From the NCBI RefSeq assembly GCF_006349365.1, contig NZ_CP040899.1:1984001-2048000 (forward strand): 64,000 nt of DNA, read 5' to 3'. Below, one piece after another: positions 8,258 through 16,673 of the stretch (positions are counted from its first letter, which is position 1; each line of letters starts with the position of its first letter). The position numbers and the translations under genes are program-made. This DNA is from Georgenia wutianyii. GTDB lineage: Bacteria > Actinomycetota > Actinomycetes > Actinomycetales > Actinomycetaceae. Below the pieces are notes generated by a model. It was not told the DNA's origin. It made no database searches and saw only the letters and a program-made list of their open reading frames with translations.

Positions 8258-8277
8258 GCCGGCGGGGTCCCGCCGGC
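8258..8277 (-). terminator. Hairpin after trpD
   Basis: Perfect 9-bp stem (8258-8266 with 8269-8277, loop of 2) starting 23 bp after the trpD stop on the minus strand. Confidence 0.5.
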
Positions 8278-8300
8278 TCAATCATGGCGTGGTGGTCAGC

Positions 8301-9377
8301 TCAGCGCCGAGCGCCGGCCGCCACCCACCGGTCGAGGGCGGCGCGGGCGCGGCCGTCGTCGATCGCCGCCTCCGCGAGGACCATGCCGGCGCGCAGCCGG
8401 TCGACCAGGTCGCCGGACTCCGGGCCGGTGCCCGGCAGGGTGCCGTAGGCGACCAGCGCCGCCGCCGAGTTGAGCACGACGGCGTCACGCACGGGGCCGG
8501 TCGCGCCGTCGAGCAGGTCGCGCGCGACGCCGGCGTTGAAGGTGGCGTCCGCGCCGCGCAGGTCCTCGATGGTCGCGGGCGCCAGCCCGAAGACCTCTCG
8601 GGTGTCGAGGAGGTGCTCGGTGACCTCGCCGTCGGCGACCTCCCAGATCCGGCTGGGCGCCGTCGTCGTCAGCTCGTCGAGACCGTCCTCGCCACGGAAC
8701 ACGAGCGCCCGCACCCCGCGGCCGGCGAGCACGCCCGCGACGAGCGGGGCGATGCGCCGGTCGGCCACCCCGATCGCGGCCGCCCGTGGCCGCGCGGGGT
8801 TGGTCAGCGGCCCGAGGACGTTGAAGGCCGTGCTCACCGCGAGCTCCCGGCGCGCGATCGCGGCGTGGCGCATCGAGGGGTGGAAGGCGGTGGCGAAGCA
8901 GAAGGTGATGCCCACCTCACGGAACGTCGCCTCCACCTGGGGCACGGTCATGTCCAGGCGCACCCCGAGCTGCTCGAGGACGTCGGCCGAGCCGCTCGCC
9001 GAGCTCGACGCGCGGTTCCCGTGCTTGACCACAGGCACCCCGGTGCCGGCGACGACGAGGGACGACATCGTCGAGATGTTCACCGTGCGGGCGCGGTCAC
9101 CGCCGGTGCCGACGATGTCGACGACGTCGTCGGGCAGGTCGACCGGGACCGAGTGGGCGAGCATGACGTCGGCGAGGCCGGTGAGCTCGGCGACCGTCTC
9201 CCCCTTCGCGCGCAGCGCCACGAGGAACCCGGCGAGCTGGACCGGGCTGGCGAGCCCGGACATCACCTGGTCCATCGCCCAGCCGGTCTGCTCCGCGGTG
9301 AGGTGCTCGCCCCCGACGAGGGAGGTGATGAGGTCGGCCCAGGTGAGGCCGGCCGGCTCGCCGCCCTCGGGCGTCAC
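8301..9377 (-). CDS. trpD: Anthranilate phosphoribosyltransferase
   Basis: Second step of tryptophan synthesis: transfers phosphoribose from PRPP to anthranilate. 358 aa, normal length. The PRPP/Mg motifs are present: DIVGTGGDRARTVNIST near residues 92-108 and KHGNRASSSASGSADVLE near 120-137, plus the anthranilate-binding NPARPRAAAIGV region. The GTG at 9377 overlaps the stop of the preceding gene by 4 bp (GTGA), which decides the start and suggests coupled translation. No other trp gene is in the window; an isolated trpD next to ctaE is the known actinobacterial arrangement (Rv2192c-Rv2193). Confidence 0.96.
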   Translation of the reverse strand: MTPEGGEPAGLTWADLITSLVGGEHLTAEQTGWAMDQVMSGLASPVQLAGFLVALRAKGETVAELTGLADVMLAHSVPVDLPDDVVDIVGTGGDRARTVNISTMSSLVVAGTGVPVVKHGNRASSSASGSADVLEQLGVRLDMTVPQVEATFREVGITFCFATAFHPSMRHAAIARRELAVSTAFNVLGPLTNPARPRAAAIGVADRRIAPLVAGVLAGRGVRALVFRGEDGLDELTTTAPSRIWEVADGEVTEHLLDTREVFGLAPATIEDLRGADATFNAGVARDLLDGATGPVRDAVVLNSAAALVAYGTLPGTGPESGDLVDRLRAGMVLAEAAIDDGRARAALDRWVAAGARR

Positions 9378-9805
9378 CGCCGGCCGCCAGCGCGCAGCAG
9401 CCCGGCGACAGCCTCCTGGATCTTGAACGGGTCGATGGGCGCCTGGACGACGGCGTCCGCCTGCGCCCAGGTGGCGAGCCACGCGTCCTGCGGGCGCGCG
9501 GTGAGCACGAGGACCGGCGGGCACTCGTACATCTCGTTCTTCAGCTGGCGGCTCACGGCGACGCCGCCGGCCTTGGCAGCCTCGCCGTCGAGCACGAGGA
9601 GCGCGAAGCCCCCGTCCATCGCCTGGGCGACGGCAGCCTCGTGCGTGGCCACCTCGGTCCAGCGGATGAGCGGCAGGTCCGCCGCCGCCCGGCGCCCGAC
9701 GGCCCGGCGCACCTGCTCACGCGTGGTGACGTCGTCGCTGTAGAGCAGCACGTCCACGACGTCGGTGGCGGTGGTCGCGGCTGCGTCGGGCTGCGCGGGC
9801 GTCAT
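9374..9805 (-). CDS. Receiver-like protein, degenerate, translationally coupled to trpD
   Basis: A 143-residue single-domain protein with a CheY-like pattern: an acidic pair early (LLYSDD), a central LLVLDGEA where the phosphoryl Asp would sit (about residue 74), and VLVLTARP for the switch Thr. The conserved C-terminal Lys is not apparent: the usual KP turn reads QAPIDPFKI. There is no output domain. The ATG at 9805 has a GGAGGACC ribosome site. Its stop overlaps the trpD start by 4 bp, so the two are one transcript. It may be a pseudo-receiver that senses or scaffolds; no partner kinase is nearby. Confidence 0.75.
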   Translation of the reverse strand: MTPAQPDAAATTATDVVDVLLYSDDVTTREQVRRAVGRRAAADLPLIRWTEVATHEAAVAQAMDGGFALLVLDGEAAKAGGVAVSRQLKNEMYECPPVLVLTARPQDAWLATWAQADAVVQAPIDPFKIQEAVAGLLRAGGRR

Positions 9806-10082
9806 CGTCGGTCCTCCAAGATCGTTTCGGGCACACCGACGGACACGGTGGCCTCCCCGCATCGTAGTCGCGCGGGGCGCCGGACGCGGACAGCCCCACC
9901 GGGCGGGGCGCCAGGGAGGATCAGGACGAATAGGACACACCCGTTCCCGGCGTGTCGCTACCCGCGGGACCTGGGACCAAAGGCTCAGGCGCGGCATGCC
10001 GCGGAAGACCTAGCCTCATGGTGGGCGACGAGGCGAACCGCAGCGTGGCGGAATGGTCAAACGTCCCCAGTTTCAGGCCATA

Positions 10083-10736
10083 ATGGCGACTGTGTCGTCT
10101 ACTACGGCTGCTCCGAGCGCCCCCCACGTGAACGTCAACCGACCCAACGCCGTGTCGGTCGGGACCATCGTCTGGCTGTCCAGCGAGCTCATGTTCTTCG
10201 CCGGGCTCTTCGCCATGTACTTCACGCACCGGTCGGTGTCTGGGGACATCTGGCAGGAGAACTACGTCCTGCTGAACATCCCGTGGGCGCTGACGATCAC
10301 CGCGGTCCTCGTCGCGAGCTCCGTGACGGCGCAGATGGGTGTCTTCGCCGCCGAGCGCTTCCAGCCGCGCCGCACCGGCTCCCTGCTCGACGTGCGCAAG
10401 TGGGGCATGGAGGAGTGGTTCATCCTCACCTTCATCATGGGCGCCTTCTTCGTCGCCGGCCAGATGTTCGAGTACGCCGAGCTCGTCTCCCACGGCCTCA
10501 CCGTGTCCTCCAGCCCGTACGGCTCGGTCTTCTACATCATGACCGGCTTCCACGCCCTGCACGTCATCGGCGGCCTCGTCGCCTTCCTCCTCATCCTCGG
10601 GCGGTCCTTCGCCGCCAACCGCTTCGGCCACCTCGAGGCCACCGGCGCCGTCGTCGTGTCGTACTACTGGCACTTCGTCGACGTCGTCTGGGTCGCGATG
10701 TTCTTCATCATCTACTTCCTCGAGCTCTTCAACTGA
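10083..10736 (+). CDS. ctaE: Cytochrome c oxidase subunit III
   Basis: Subunit III of the aa3 terminal oxidase in the cytoplasmic membrane, 217 aa with five or six membrane helices, the short actinobacterial form that lacks the first two helices of mitochondrial COX3. Signature segments are [47 protein letters not shown] and [10 protein letters not shown]. Start choice is uncertain: ATG 10083 ([10 protein letters not shown]) fits homologues, but ATG 10053 in the same frame is possible. TAGCCT at 10011-10016 is a candidate -10 element. It is the first gene of the ctaE-qcrC-qcrA-qcrB run. Confidence 0.94.
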   Translation: MATVSSTTAAPSAPHVNVNRPNAVSVGTIVWLSSELMFFAGLFAMYFTHRSVSGDIWQENYVLLNIPWALTITAVLVASSVTAQMGVFAAERFQPRRTGSLLDVRKWGMEEWFILTFIMGAFFVAGQMFEYAELVSHGLTVSSSPYGSVFYIMTGFHALHVIGGLVAFLLILGRSFAANRFGHLEATGAVVVSYYWHFVDVVWVAMFFIIYFLELFN

Positions 10737-10791
10737 GGTCGTGCGCGATCCTGCCCCGTCCATCCACGAAGTCAGACAAGGACACAACACC

Positions 10792-11571
10792 GTGAAGGCA
10801 CTCGCCGCCAGCAGGAGGCACCGGCTCGCGCCGGTCATCCTCCTGCTCCTGGCCCTGATCCTGACGGGGGTGGCGTACTCAGCCGTCACCTCCGAGCCGG
10901 CCACAGCGCAGACGGCCAGCCAGGAGGACATCGAGGAGGGCGAGGCGCTGTTCCGGTCGAACTGCTCGACCTGCCACGGACTCAACGCCCAGGGGACCGA
11001 CCTCGCGCCGTCACTGGTCGGCGTGGGCGCCGCCTCGGTCCACTTCCAGGTCTCGACGGGGCGCATGCCCATGGCGAACAACTCCCCGCAGGCGGAGCGC
11101 AAGGACCCGATGATGAACGAGGAGCAGACCTACGCGCTCGCCGCGTACGTCGCCGCCCTCGGCCCCGGTCCGGCCATCCCCTCCGCGCAGCAGGTGAACC
11201 CCGAGGAGGGCAACGCCGCCTCCGGCATGGAGCTCTTCCGTGCCAACTGCTCGATGTGCCACAACGCCGTCGGCGCCGGCGGCGCGCTGACCGAGGGCAA
11301 GGTGGCCCCGCCCCTCGACGAGGCCACCCCCACCCAGATCTGGGAGGCCCTGCGCACGGGCCCGCAGTCGATGCCGGTCTTCAACGAGGCGGCCATCACC
11401 GACCAGGGCGCGCGTGACGTCATCGCCTACGTGATGGAGCAGCGTGAGGTCGACCCGGGCGGCATCAGCCTGGGCAACCTCGGCCCCGTCTCCGAGGGCT
11501 TCTGGGTGTGGATCGTCGGAATCGGCGGCCTCATCGGTCTCGCCGTCTGGATTGGAGCAAGGTCCTCGTGA
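10792..11571 (+). CDS. qcrC: Diheme cytochrome c subunit of the bc1 complex
   Basis: Electron carrier of the actinobacterial bc1-aa3 supercomplex, 259 aa. An N-terminal hydrophobic segment (LAPVILLLLALILTGVAY) anchors or exports it. Two heme-binding CxxCH motifs are present, CSTCH (about residue 61) and CSMCH (about residue 159), each starting a cytochrome c domain with the Met ligand region following (MPM; MPVF). A C-terminal membrane helix follows (VWIVGIGGLIGLAVWIG). The two-heme form lets the complex pass electrons to oxidase without soluble cytochrome c. Start GTG 10792 is chosen because the signal begins there. The stop overlaps qcrA by 4 bp. Confidence 0.95.
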   Translation: MKALAASRRHRLAPVILLLLALILTGVAYSAVTSEPATAQTASQEDIEEGEALFRSNCSTCHGLNAQGTDLAPSLVGVGAASVHFQVSTGRMPMANNSPQAERKDPMMNEEQTYALAAYVAALGPGPAIPSAQQVNPEEGNAASGMELFRANCSMCHNAVGAGGALTEGKVAPPLDEATPTQIWEALRTGPQSMPVFNEAAITDQGARDVIAYVMEQREVDPGGISLGNLGPVSEGFWVWIVGIGGLIGLAVWIGARSS

Positions 11572-12641
11572 GCACGAACCGTCCCCCGGGGGAGCTGACC
11601 ACTGGCGGCGCACACGCGTCCGACGTGCCCGAGCAGTTCCAGGACCCCGGCCTCGAGCCGCACCAGATCCGGCTCGCCGACCGCAGTGAGAAGAACGCCA
11701 AGCGCGTCGAGCGCCAGGTCGTCGCCATCCTCCTCGTCTCGATCCTCGCGTCCGTCGTGGGCGTCGTCGGCTACTTCGCGATCCCCGTCGGCACGACCCT
11801 CATGGACGTGCGCCTCTCGACGCTGGTGATCGGCCTGGGCCTGGGCCTGGGGATGCTCGGCATCGGTATCGCCGCAGCGCACTGGGCCAAGGCCCTCATG
11901 GACAACACCGAGCGCGTCGAGAAGCGCAAGCCCATCCCGTCCTCCCCCGAGGTCCGCGAGGAGGCCGTCGAGCAGATCGCCACCGGCATCGAGGAGTCCC
12001 GCATCGGGCGCCGTCCGGTGCTCAAGGGCGCCCTCGTCGGTGCCGCCGCTCTCGCTCCGCTGCCCTTCGTCGTGCCGCTCGTCGGCGGCCTGTCGAACAC
12101 CTGGGACGTCAACCGCTTCCGGCACACCGCCTGGGGCGACGTGCCCGAGGGCACCGGCGGGCTCCTGCCCGACGGTTCCGTCGGTCGCCGCCTGGCCACC
12201 GACCCCGACGACCGCCCCATCCGGGCTGCCGACGTGACGATCGGCTCCGCCTTCGCGGTCATCCCCCACGGCCTGCCCGACGAGGAGCACTACCTCGAGG
12301 AGAAGGCCAAGGCCGTCGTCTTCATGACGCGCATCGACCCCAACGAGCTCGCCGTCTCCCCCGAGCGGCGTGACTGGAGCTACGACGGGATCGTCGCGTA
12401 CTCCAAGGTCTGCACCCACGTCGGGTGCCCGGTCGCGCTCTACGAGCAGCAGACGCACCACCTGCTGTGCCCCTGCCACCAGTCGACGTTCGACCTCGCC
12501 GACGAGGCGAAGGTCGTCTTCGGTCCGGCCAAGCGCGCTCTGCCGCAGCTGCCGATCACCGTCGACACCGATGGCTACCTCGTCGCCCGCTCCGACTTCC
12601 ACGAACCGGTGGGCCCGAGCTTCTGGGAGCGTGACCGATGA
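11568..12641 (+). CDS. qcrA: Rieske iron-sulfur subunit of the bc1 complex
   Basis: Carries the [2Fe-2S] cluster that takes the first electron from menaquinol, 357 aa, the long actinobacterial form with three predicted N-terminal membrane helices (two near residues 50-110, one near 155-175). Cluster ligands are in CTHVGCPVALYE (about 284-295) and CPCHQSTFDLAD (about 304-315), giving the two Cys and two His ligands and the extra disulfide pair. GTG 11568 overlaps the qcrC stop (GTGA) and its own stop overlaps qcrB (ATGA), so all three bc1 subunits are coupled. Confidence 0.96.
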   Translation: MSTNRPPGELTTGGAHASDVPEQFQDPGLEPHQIRLADRSEKNAKRVERQVVAILLVSILASVVGVVGYFAIPVGTTLMDVRLSTLVIGLGLGLGMLGIGIAAAHWAKALMDNTERVEKRKPIPSSPEVREEAVEQIATGIEESRIGRRPVLKGALVGAAALAPLPFVVPLVGGLSNTWDVNRFRHTAWGDVPEGTGGLLPDGSVGRRLATDPDDRPIRAADVTIGSAFAVIPHGLPDEEHYLEEKAKAVVFMTRIDPNELAVSPERRDWSYDGIVAYSKVCTHVGCPVALYEQQTHHLLCPCHQSTFDLADEAKVVFGPAKRALPQLPITVDTDGYLVARSDFHEPVGPSFWERDR

Positions 12642-14404
12642 GCACCGCGACGCCGACGCATTCCGACACCCGCAAGGCACTGAACAAGGCGGCCCCGGTC
12701 GCCGACTACCTCGACCGCCGCACCGGCGTCGGCAAGGTGGTGCGTGAGTTCGCCCGCAAGGTCTTCCCGGACCACTGGAGCTTCATGCTCGGGGAGATCG
12801 CGCTCTACAGCTTCATCGTGCTCGTCCTCAGCGGGTTCTTCCTCACGATGTACTTCGTGCCGAGCATGGGGCACGTCACCTACCCCGAGGACCAGCTGCC
12901 CGTCACCATGCAGGGCGTGGGCATGTCCGAGGCGTTCGCCTCGACGCTGCGCCTGTCCTTCGAGGTCCGCGGCGGCCTCCTCATGCGCCAGATCCACCAC
13001 TGGGCCGCACTGCTGTTCGTCGCGGCGATCGTGGCGCACATGCTCCGCGTCTTCTTCACCGGCGCCTTCCGCAAGCCTCGCGAGCTCAACTGGGTCATCG
13101 GCTTCACGCTGCTCATCCTCGCGCTGCTCGCCGGCTTCTCCGGCTACTCCCTGCCCGACGACGTCCTGTCCGGCAACGGACTGCGCATCGCCGACGGCGT
13201 CGCCCGCTCGATCCCGATCATCGGCTCCTACGTCTCCCTCGCCCTCTTCGGCGGGGAGTTCCCGGGCGTCGACATCATCCCGCGGCTCTTCACCGTGCAC
13301 ATCCTGCTCGTGCCGGCGCTCATCGTCGCCCTGGTGACGATCCACCTCGTCCTCGTGGTGGTCCACAAGCACACCCAGTACCCCGGACCGGGCCGCACCG
13401 AGAAGAACGTCGTCGGCTACCCGGTTCTCCCGGTCTACGCCGCCAAGGCCGGCGGGTTCTTCTTCGTCGTCTTCGGCTTCATCGCCCTGCTCGGCGCCCT
13501 CGTGTCGATCAACCCGGTGTGGATCCACGGCCCGTACGACCCGAGCCCGGTGGGTGCCGGTGCCCAGCCCGACTGGTACATGCTCTTCCTCGAGGGTGGC
13601 CTGCGGCTCATGCCGGGTTGGCCGGAGTTCGTCATCGGCGGCTACACGCTGTCGCTGAACATCCTCATCCCCGGTGTGGTCATCCCCGGCGTCCTCTTCA
13701 CGCTCCTCGCCGTCTGGCCCTTCGTCGAGGCGGCCGTGACCAAGGACCGCGGCGAGCACCACGTCCTGGACCGTCCCCGCAACGCCCCGGTCCGGACCGC
13801 CACCGGCGTCGCCGTCATCACCGCCTTCATGGTGCTCAACGTCGCCGGCGCGAACGACATCCTCGCCACGCACTTCGAGCTGTCGCTCAACGGGATCACG
13901 TGGTTCCTGCGGATCATGTTCTTCGTCGCCCCGGTGTTCGCGTTCTGGATCACCAAGCGGATCTGCCTGTCGCTCCAGCGCCGTGACCGCGAGCTCGCGC
14001 TGCACGGCCACGAGACCGGCCGCATCGTGCGGATGCCCTCGGGTCAGTACCTCGAGGTGCACCAGCCGCTGGACGACGACGAGCGCTGGGTGCTCGTCTC
14101 CTACGACGCGGACCGCATGGTCGAGATCGACCCGGCGGAGGACGAGAACGGTGTCCGCCGCCCCGGGTACGAGAAGGACAAGCAGCGTCAGCGCCTGTCC
14201 CGCTTCTTCTACGAGGACCGCATCGAGCCGGTCACCCCGGTCGAGCTCGCCGAGGAGATGGCCGCCCACGGCGGTCACGACGGCGAGGAGACGGCGATCG
14301 AGGAGGAGGGCGGTCTGCGCGCGGCGTTCGACCGTCCGGAGCAGGACGAGCCCGCTGCGATCACGAGCGGCCGTGACGAGCGGAACACCCCGGCGTCGTC
14401 GTAG
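12638..14404 (+). CDS. qcrB: Cytochrome b subunit of the bc1 complex
   Basis: Quinol-oxidising membrane subunit with two b hemes, 588 aa and about eight or nine helices. Heme His ligands lie in MRQIHHWAALLF and AHMLRVFFTGAF on one helix pair and TVHILLVPALIV and VTIHLVLVVVHKH on the other. The Qo-site motif follows as QPDWYMLFLEGGLRLMP, the actinobacterial version of PEWY. A hydrophilic acidic C-terminal tail of about 130 residues is typical of the order. This subunit is the target class of Q203-type inhibitors in mycobacteria. A strong hairpin terminates the operon 19 bp later. Confidence 0.96.
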   Translation: MSTATPTHSDTRKALNKAAPVADYLDRRTGVGKVVREFARKVFPDHWSFMLGEIALYSFIVLVLSGFFLTMYFVPSMGHVTYPEDQLPVTMQGVGMSEAFASTLRLSFEVRGGLLMRQIHHWAALLFVAAIVAHMLRVFFTGAFRKPRELNWVIGFTLLILALLAGFSGYSLPDDVLSGNGLRIADGVARSIPIIGSYVSLALFGGEFPGVDIIPRLFTVHILLVPALIVALVTIHLVLVVVHKHTQYPGPGRTEKNVVGYPVLPVYAAKAGGFFFVVFGFIALLGALVSINPVWIHGPYDPSPVGAGAQPDWYMLFLEGGLRLMPGWPEFVIGGYTLSLNILIPGVVIPGVLFTLLAVWPFVEAAVTKDRGEHHVLDRPRNAPVRTATGVAVITAFMVLNVAGANDILATHFELSLNGITWFLRIMFFVAPVFAFWITKRICLSLQRRDRELALHGHETGRIVRMPSGQYLEVHQPLDDDERWVLVSYDADRMVEIDPAEDENGVRRPGYEKDKQRQRLSRFFYEDRIEPVTPVELAEEMAAHGGHDGEETAIEEEGGLRAAFDRPEQDEPAAITSGRDERNTPASS

Positions 14405-14422
14405 GTTGGACTGATATGAGCT

Positions 14423-14458
14423 CGACATGTGCCCGGCGCCCGCGCCGGGCACATGTCG
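14423..14458 (+). terminator. Terminator of ctaE-qcrCAB
   Basis: Perfect 16-bp stem (14423-14438 with 14443-14458), 4-nt loop, 19 bp after the qcrB stop. Confidence 0.8.
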
Positions 14459-14505
14459 TGTGTCATCCCGGTGCATCCCGCACCGGGACCAGATGAGGAG
14501 GATCT

Positions 14506-15134
14506 ATGCCCGTGTACACCCTGCCGGATCTCCCGTACGACTACAGCGCCCTCGAGCCGCACATCAGCGGCAAGATCATGGAGCTGCACCACGACCGTCA
14601 CCACAAGACGTACGTCGACGGTGCGAACACCGCGCTGGACAAGCTCGCCGAGGCCCGCGAGTCCGGGGACAACGCCGCGATCAACCTCTACGAGAAGAAC
14701 CTCGCGTTCAACCTCGGCGGCCACGTCAACCACACCGTCTTCTGGAACAACCTCTCCCCGAGGGCGGCGGTGAGCCCGAGGGTGAGCTCGCCGAGGCCAT
14801 CAAGGACCAGCTCGGCTCCTTCGAGGGCTTCAAGGCGCAGTTCGCCGCCAACGCCACGAGCATCCAGGGCTCCGGCTGGTCCGTCCTCGCGTGGGACAGC
14901 ATCGGCCAGAAGCTCTCGATCTTCCAGCTGTTCGACCAGCAGGGCAACGTGCCGCTCGGTCTGACCCCCGTGCTCATGCTCGACATGTGGGAGCACGCCT
15001 TCTACCTCGACTACCTCAACGTCAAGGCGGACTACGTCAAGGCGTTCTGGAACATCGTCAACTGGCAGGACGTCGCGGCTCGCCTCGAGCGCGCCCGCAC
15101 GCAGACCTCGGGTCTCATCGTCCCCGCCGTCTGA
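14506..15134 (+). pseudogene. sodA: Mn/Fe superoxide dismutase with a 1-bp frameshift
   Basis: The first frame from ATG 14506 (ribosome site GAGGAGG) gives a perfect SOD start: [34 protein letters not shown] and [15 protein letters not shown]. The frame then shifts at the C run 14756-14759. The rest of the enzyme continues in the next frame ([19 protein letters not shown]..., [10 protein letters not shown], metal motif [13 protein letters not shown]) to the stop at 15134. Adding one C restores a 209-residue protein with all four metal ligands. As written, the product would be about 84 SOD residues plus a 68-residue out-of-frame tail ending at 14964. A base missed in a homopolymer during sequencing or assembly is as likely as a real mutation. 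Confidence 0.9.
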
Positions 15135-15139
15135 GACGC

Positions 15140-15182
15140 ACGACGAAGGGCCCGGCACCGATGGTGCCGGGCCCTTCGTCGT
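15140..15182 (+). terminator. Terminator of sodA
   Basis: Perfect 20-bp stem (15140-15159 with 15163-15182) and 3-nt loop, 5 bp after the stop. Confidence 0.85.
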
Positions 15183-15337
15183 ACATCCCGGACGCGGTCT
15201 CCCCCGCGTCCGTGCGTCCTAGGCCCCCCGCACCGCCATGCGCCCGCACCCCATCTCGCCGAGTGCTGGATCCTGCGCAGCCGGTGCGGGCTGCGGGCCG
15301 TGGGGCACAGTGCCGGGGGACAGCGCCGAGGCAGGGA

Positions 15338-15889
15338 TCAGCCGCTGTAGACGATCTCCACGCGCCGGTTGGCGGCGTACGTGGCCGGGTCGTCCGGGTT
15401 CTCCCGCTCGACGGGCTCGGTGTCCGCGAAGCCCGCCACCTCGAGGACGAGGTCGGGCCGCTCGGCGGCGATGACGTCCGCGACCGCCTGGGCGCGGTTG
15501 CGGGAGAGCTCGTCGTTGGGGATCGGGCCGACGAGGGAGTCGGTGTGCCCGTGCACCTGGACGGCCGCGCCCTCGGGGACGTCGGCCAGGAGCTCGCCGA
15601 TGCGCGGGGCGGCAGCGGGCGGCAGCTCGAAGCTCTGCGAGGCGAAGAGGATGTCGCTGGCGAGCGAGATCGTGGTCTGGTCGCCCTCCGTCGCCACGGC
15701 CTCCAGGGTCCTCACGCTGCCCTCCACGGACCAGACCCGGACCGACGCGGCGAGCTGCTGCCGGGTGGGTGCCGGCAGGTCCTCGGGGGCATCCACGGCG
15801 GCCGCCGGGACGGCGACGGTGAGCGCGAGGGCGACGGCGGCGAGGGCACAGGCGGCGCTGCGGCCGGCCCGGTGGCTGGGGACGCTCAC
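15338..15889 (-). CDS. OmpA-like peptidoglycan-binding exported protein
   Basis: A 183-residue exported protein. A signal segment (about residues 10-32, ending VAVPAAAVDAPE) is followed by a short linker and an OmpA C-terminal domain from about residue 75: SDILFASQSFELPPAAAP, then VQVHGHTDSLVGPIPNDELSRNRA, then VAGFADTEPV and the closing NRRVEIVYSG. The Asp and Arg that bind diaminopimelate (D of HTD, R of SRNRA) are present. GTG 15889 overlaps the lipoprotein stop by 4 bp, so it is the second gene of a two-gene operon. A cell-wall anchoring role is inferred. Confidence 0.85.
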   Translation of the reverse strand: MSVPSHRAGRSAACALAAVALALTVAVPAAAVDAPEDLPAPTRQQLAASVRVWSVEGSVRTLEAVATEGDQTTISLASDILFASQSFELPPAAAPRIGELLADVPEGAAVQVHGHTDSLVGPIPNDELSRNRAQAVADVIAAERPDLVLEVAGFADTEPVERENPDDPATYAANRRVEIVYSG

Positions 15890-16473
15890 GGGACCGGGAT
15901 GCCCGTGTACTCGGGCAGGGAGTCGCGAAGCCGTAGGTCGAAGGTGTCGATGTCGTCCTCGGGGGCGGCGTACACGCCCCACCACACGACGGACTCGCCG
16001 TTGACGGCCCTGAGCTGGCCGGCGTCCGCCGTCCAGTCGATCCCCGTGTCGCTGATCGGCGAGTACTCCTTGAGGTTCTCCCGGTCGACGAGCACCGGAC
16101 GGAACTTGTAGAGGTTGTCCGGGTACATGTCCCACACACTGACGGGTTCGTCGTCGCTGACGGAGGCGAAGTCCGGCGTGAAGACGAGGCGAAGGGTCAT
16201 GACGTCTCCCTCGACCTCGAGGGGCAGGACACCGACGGTCACCTCGTCCTCGGTACCGGGCAGGGTGTAGGTGACCTCGTCGAGGACCTCGTCCGTCGCT
16301 GCCCCCTCCTCGCCGGTGTCCGTCGGCTTGGGGGTCTCCGTCGCGGACTCGGTCGTCTTCTCCTCCGGGGTCGCCTGCTCCGTCGCGGGAGCGTCCTCGG
16401 GGACGTCGTCCGCGCCGCAGCCGGCCAGCGCAAGGGCGAGCACAGCGGCGCTCACCGGGAGTCTCCATCGCAT
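15886..16473 (-). CDS. Lipoprotein of unknown function, paired with the OmpA-like gene
   Basis: A 195-residue protein with a clear lipoprotein signal: hydrophobic segment and lipobox LAGC (Cys near residue 19). A Thr/Glu/Pro-rich linker runs to about residue 60. The rest is a compact domain with no family I recognise; notable parts are YTLPGTEDEVTVGVLPLEVE and SVWDMYPDNLYKFRPVLVD. The ATG at 16473 has a GGAAAGG ribosome site, and an AT-rich TAATTT lies 33-38 nt upstream as a possible -10. Tight coupling to the OmpA-like gene suggests a joint role at the cell wall. Confidence 0.8.
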   Translation of the reverse strand: MRWRLPVSAAVLALALAGCGADDVPEDAPATEQATPEEKTTESATETPKPTDTGEEGAATDEVLDEVTYTLPGTEDEVTVGVLPLEVEGDVMTLRLVFTPDFASVSDDEPVSVWDMYPDNLYKFRPVLVDRENLKEYSPISDTGIDWTADAGQLRAVNGESVVWWGVYAAPEDDIDTFDLRLRDSLPEYTGIPVP

Positions 16474-16610
16474 CGGTCGTGCAGCCTTTCCGTCGGGGAC
16501 CGCTACAAATTAGCAGCAGACGTCGCCGTACGGACGCTGATGAGCACACACGTCAACGACGAGATGTGCGGGATCCGGCGCTCGGCGTGAGTGAGGCGGG
16601 TGGGGGTGGA

Positions 16611-16658
16611 ACGACCGATCCCGCCCTCCGCGGGTGCGGGGGACGGGATCCGGGTCGT
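16611..16658 (-). terminator. Hairpin after ctaF
   Basis: Imperfect inverted repeat, 16611-16623 with 16644-16658 (13 bp with a 2-nt bulge), 16 bp after the ctaF stop. Confidence 0.5.
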
Positions 16659-16673
16659 GCTGGAGGAGCTGCG

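Noticed and set aside
7754..8473. Hexapeptide-repeat protein over the first 18-bp array
   Set aside because: No ribosome site or promoter; the frame runs antisense into the Lrp-like gene. The repeat period of 18 explains the open frame.
10011..10082. Leaderless start for ctaE
   Set aside because: TAGCCT at 10011-10016 is present, but no in-frame start codon lies 6-8 nt after it, so ctaE has a leader.
14506..15134. Programmed frameshift in sodA
   Set aside because: No slippery heptamer or downstream pseudoknot is visible, and SOD genes do not use frameshifting. Mutation or sequencing error is simpler.
15190..15211. Hairpin (8-bp stem) as terminator of the OmpA-like gene
   Set aside because: It lies about 125 bp past the stop and is weaker than other terminators here; not listed as a feature.
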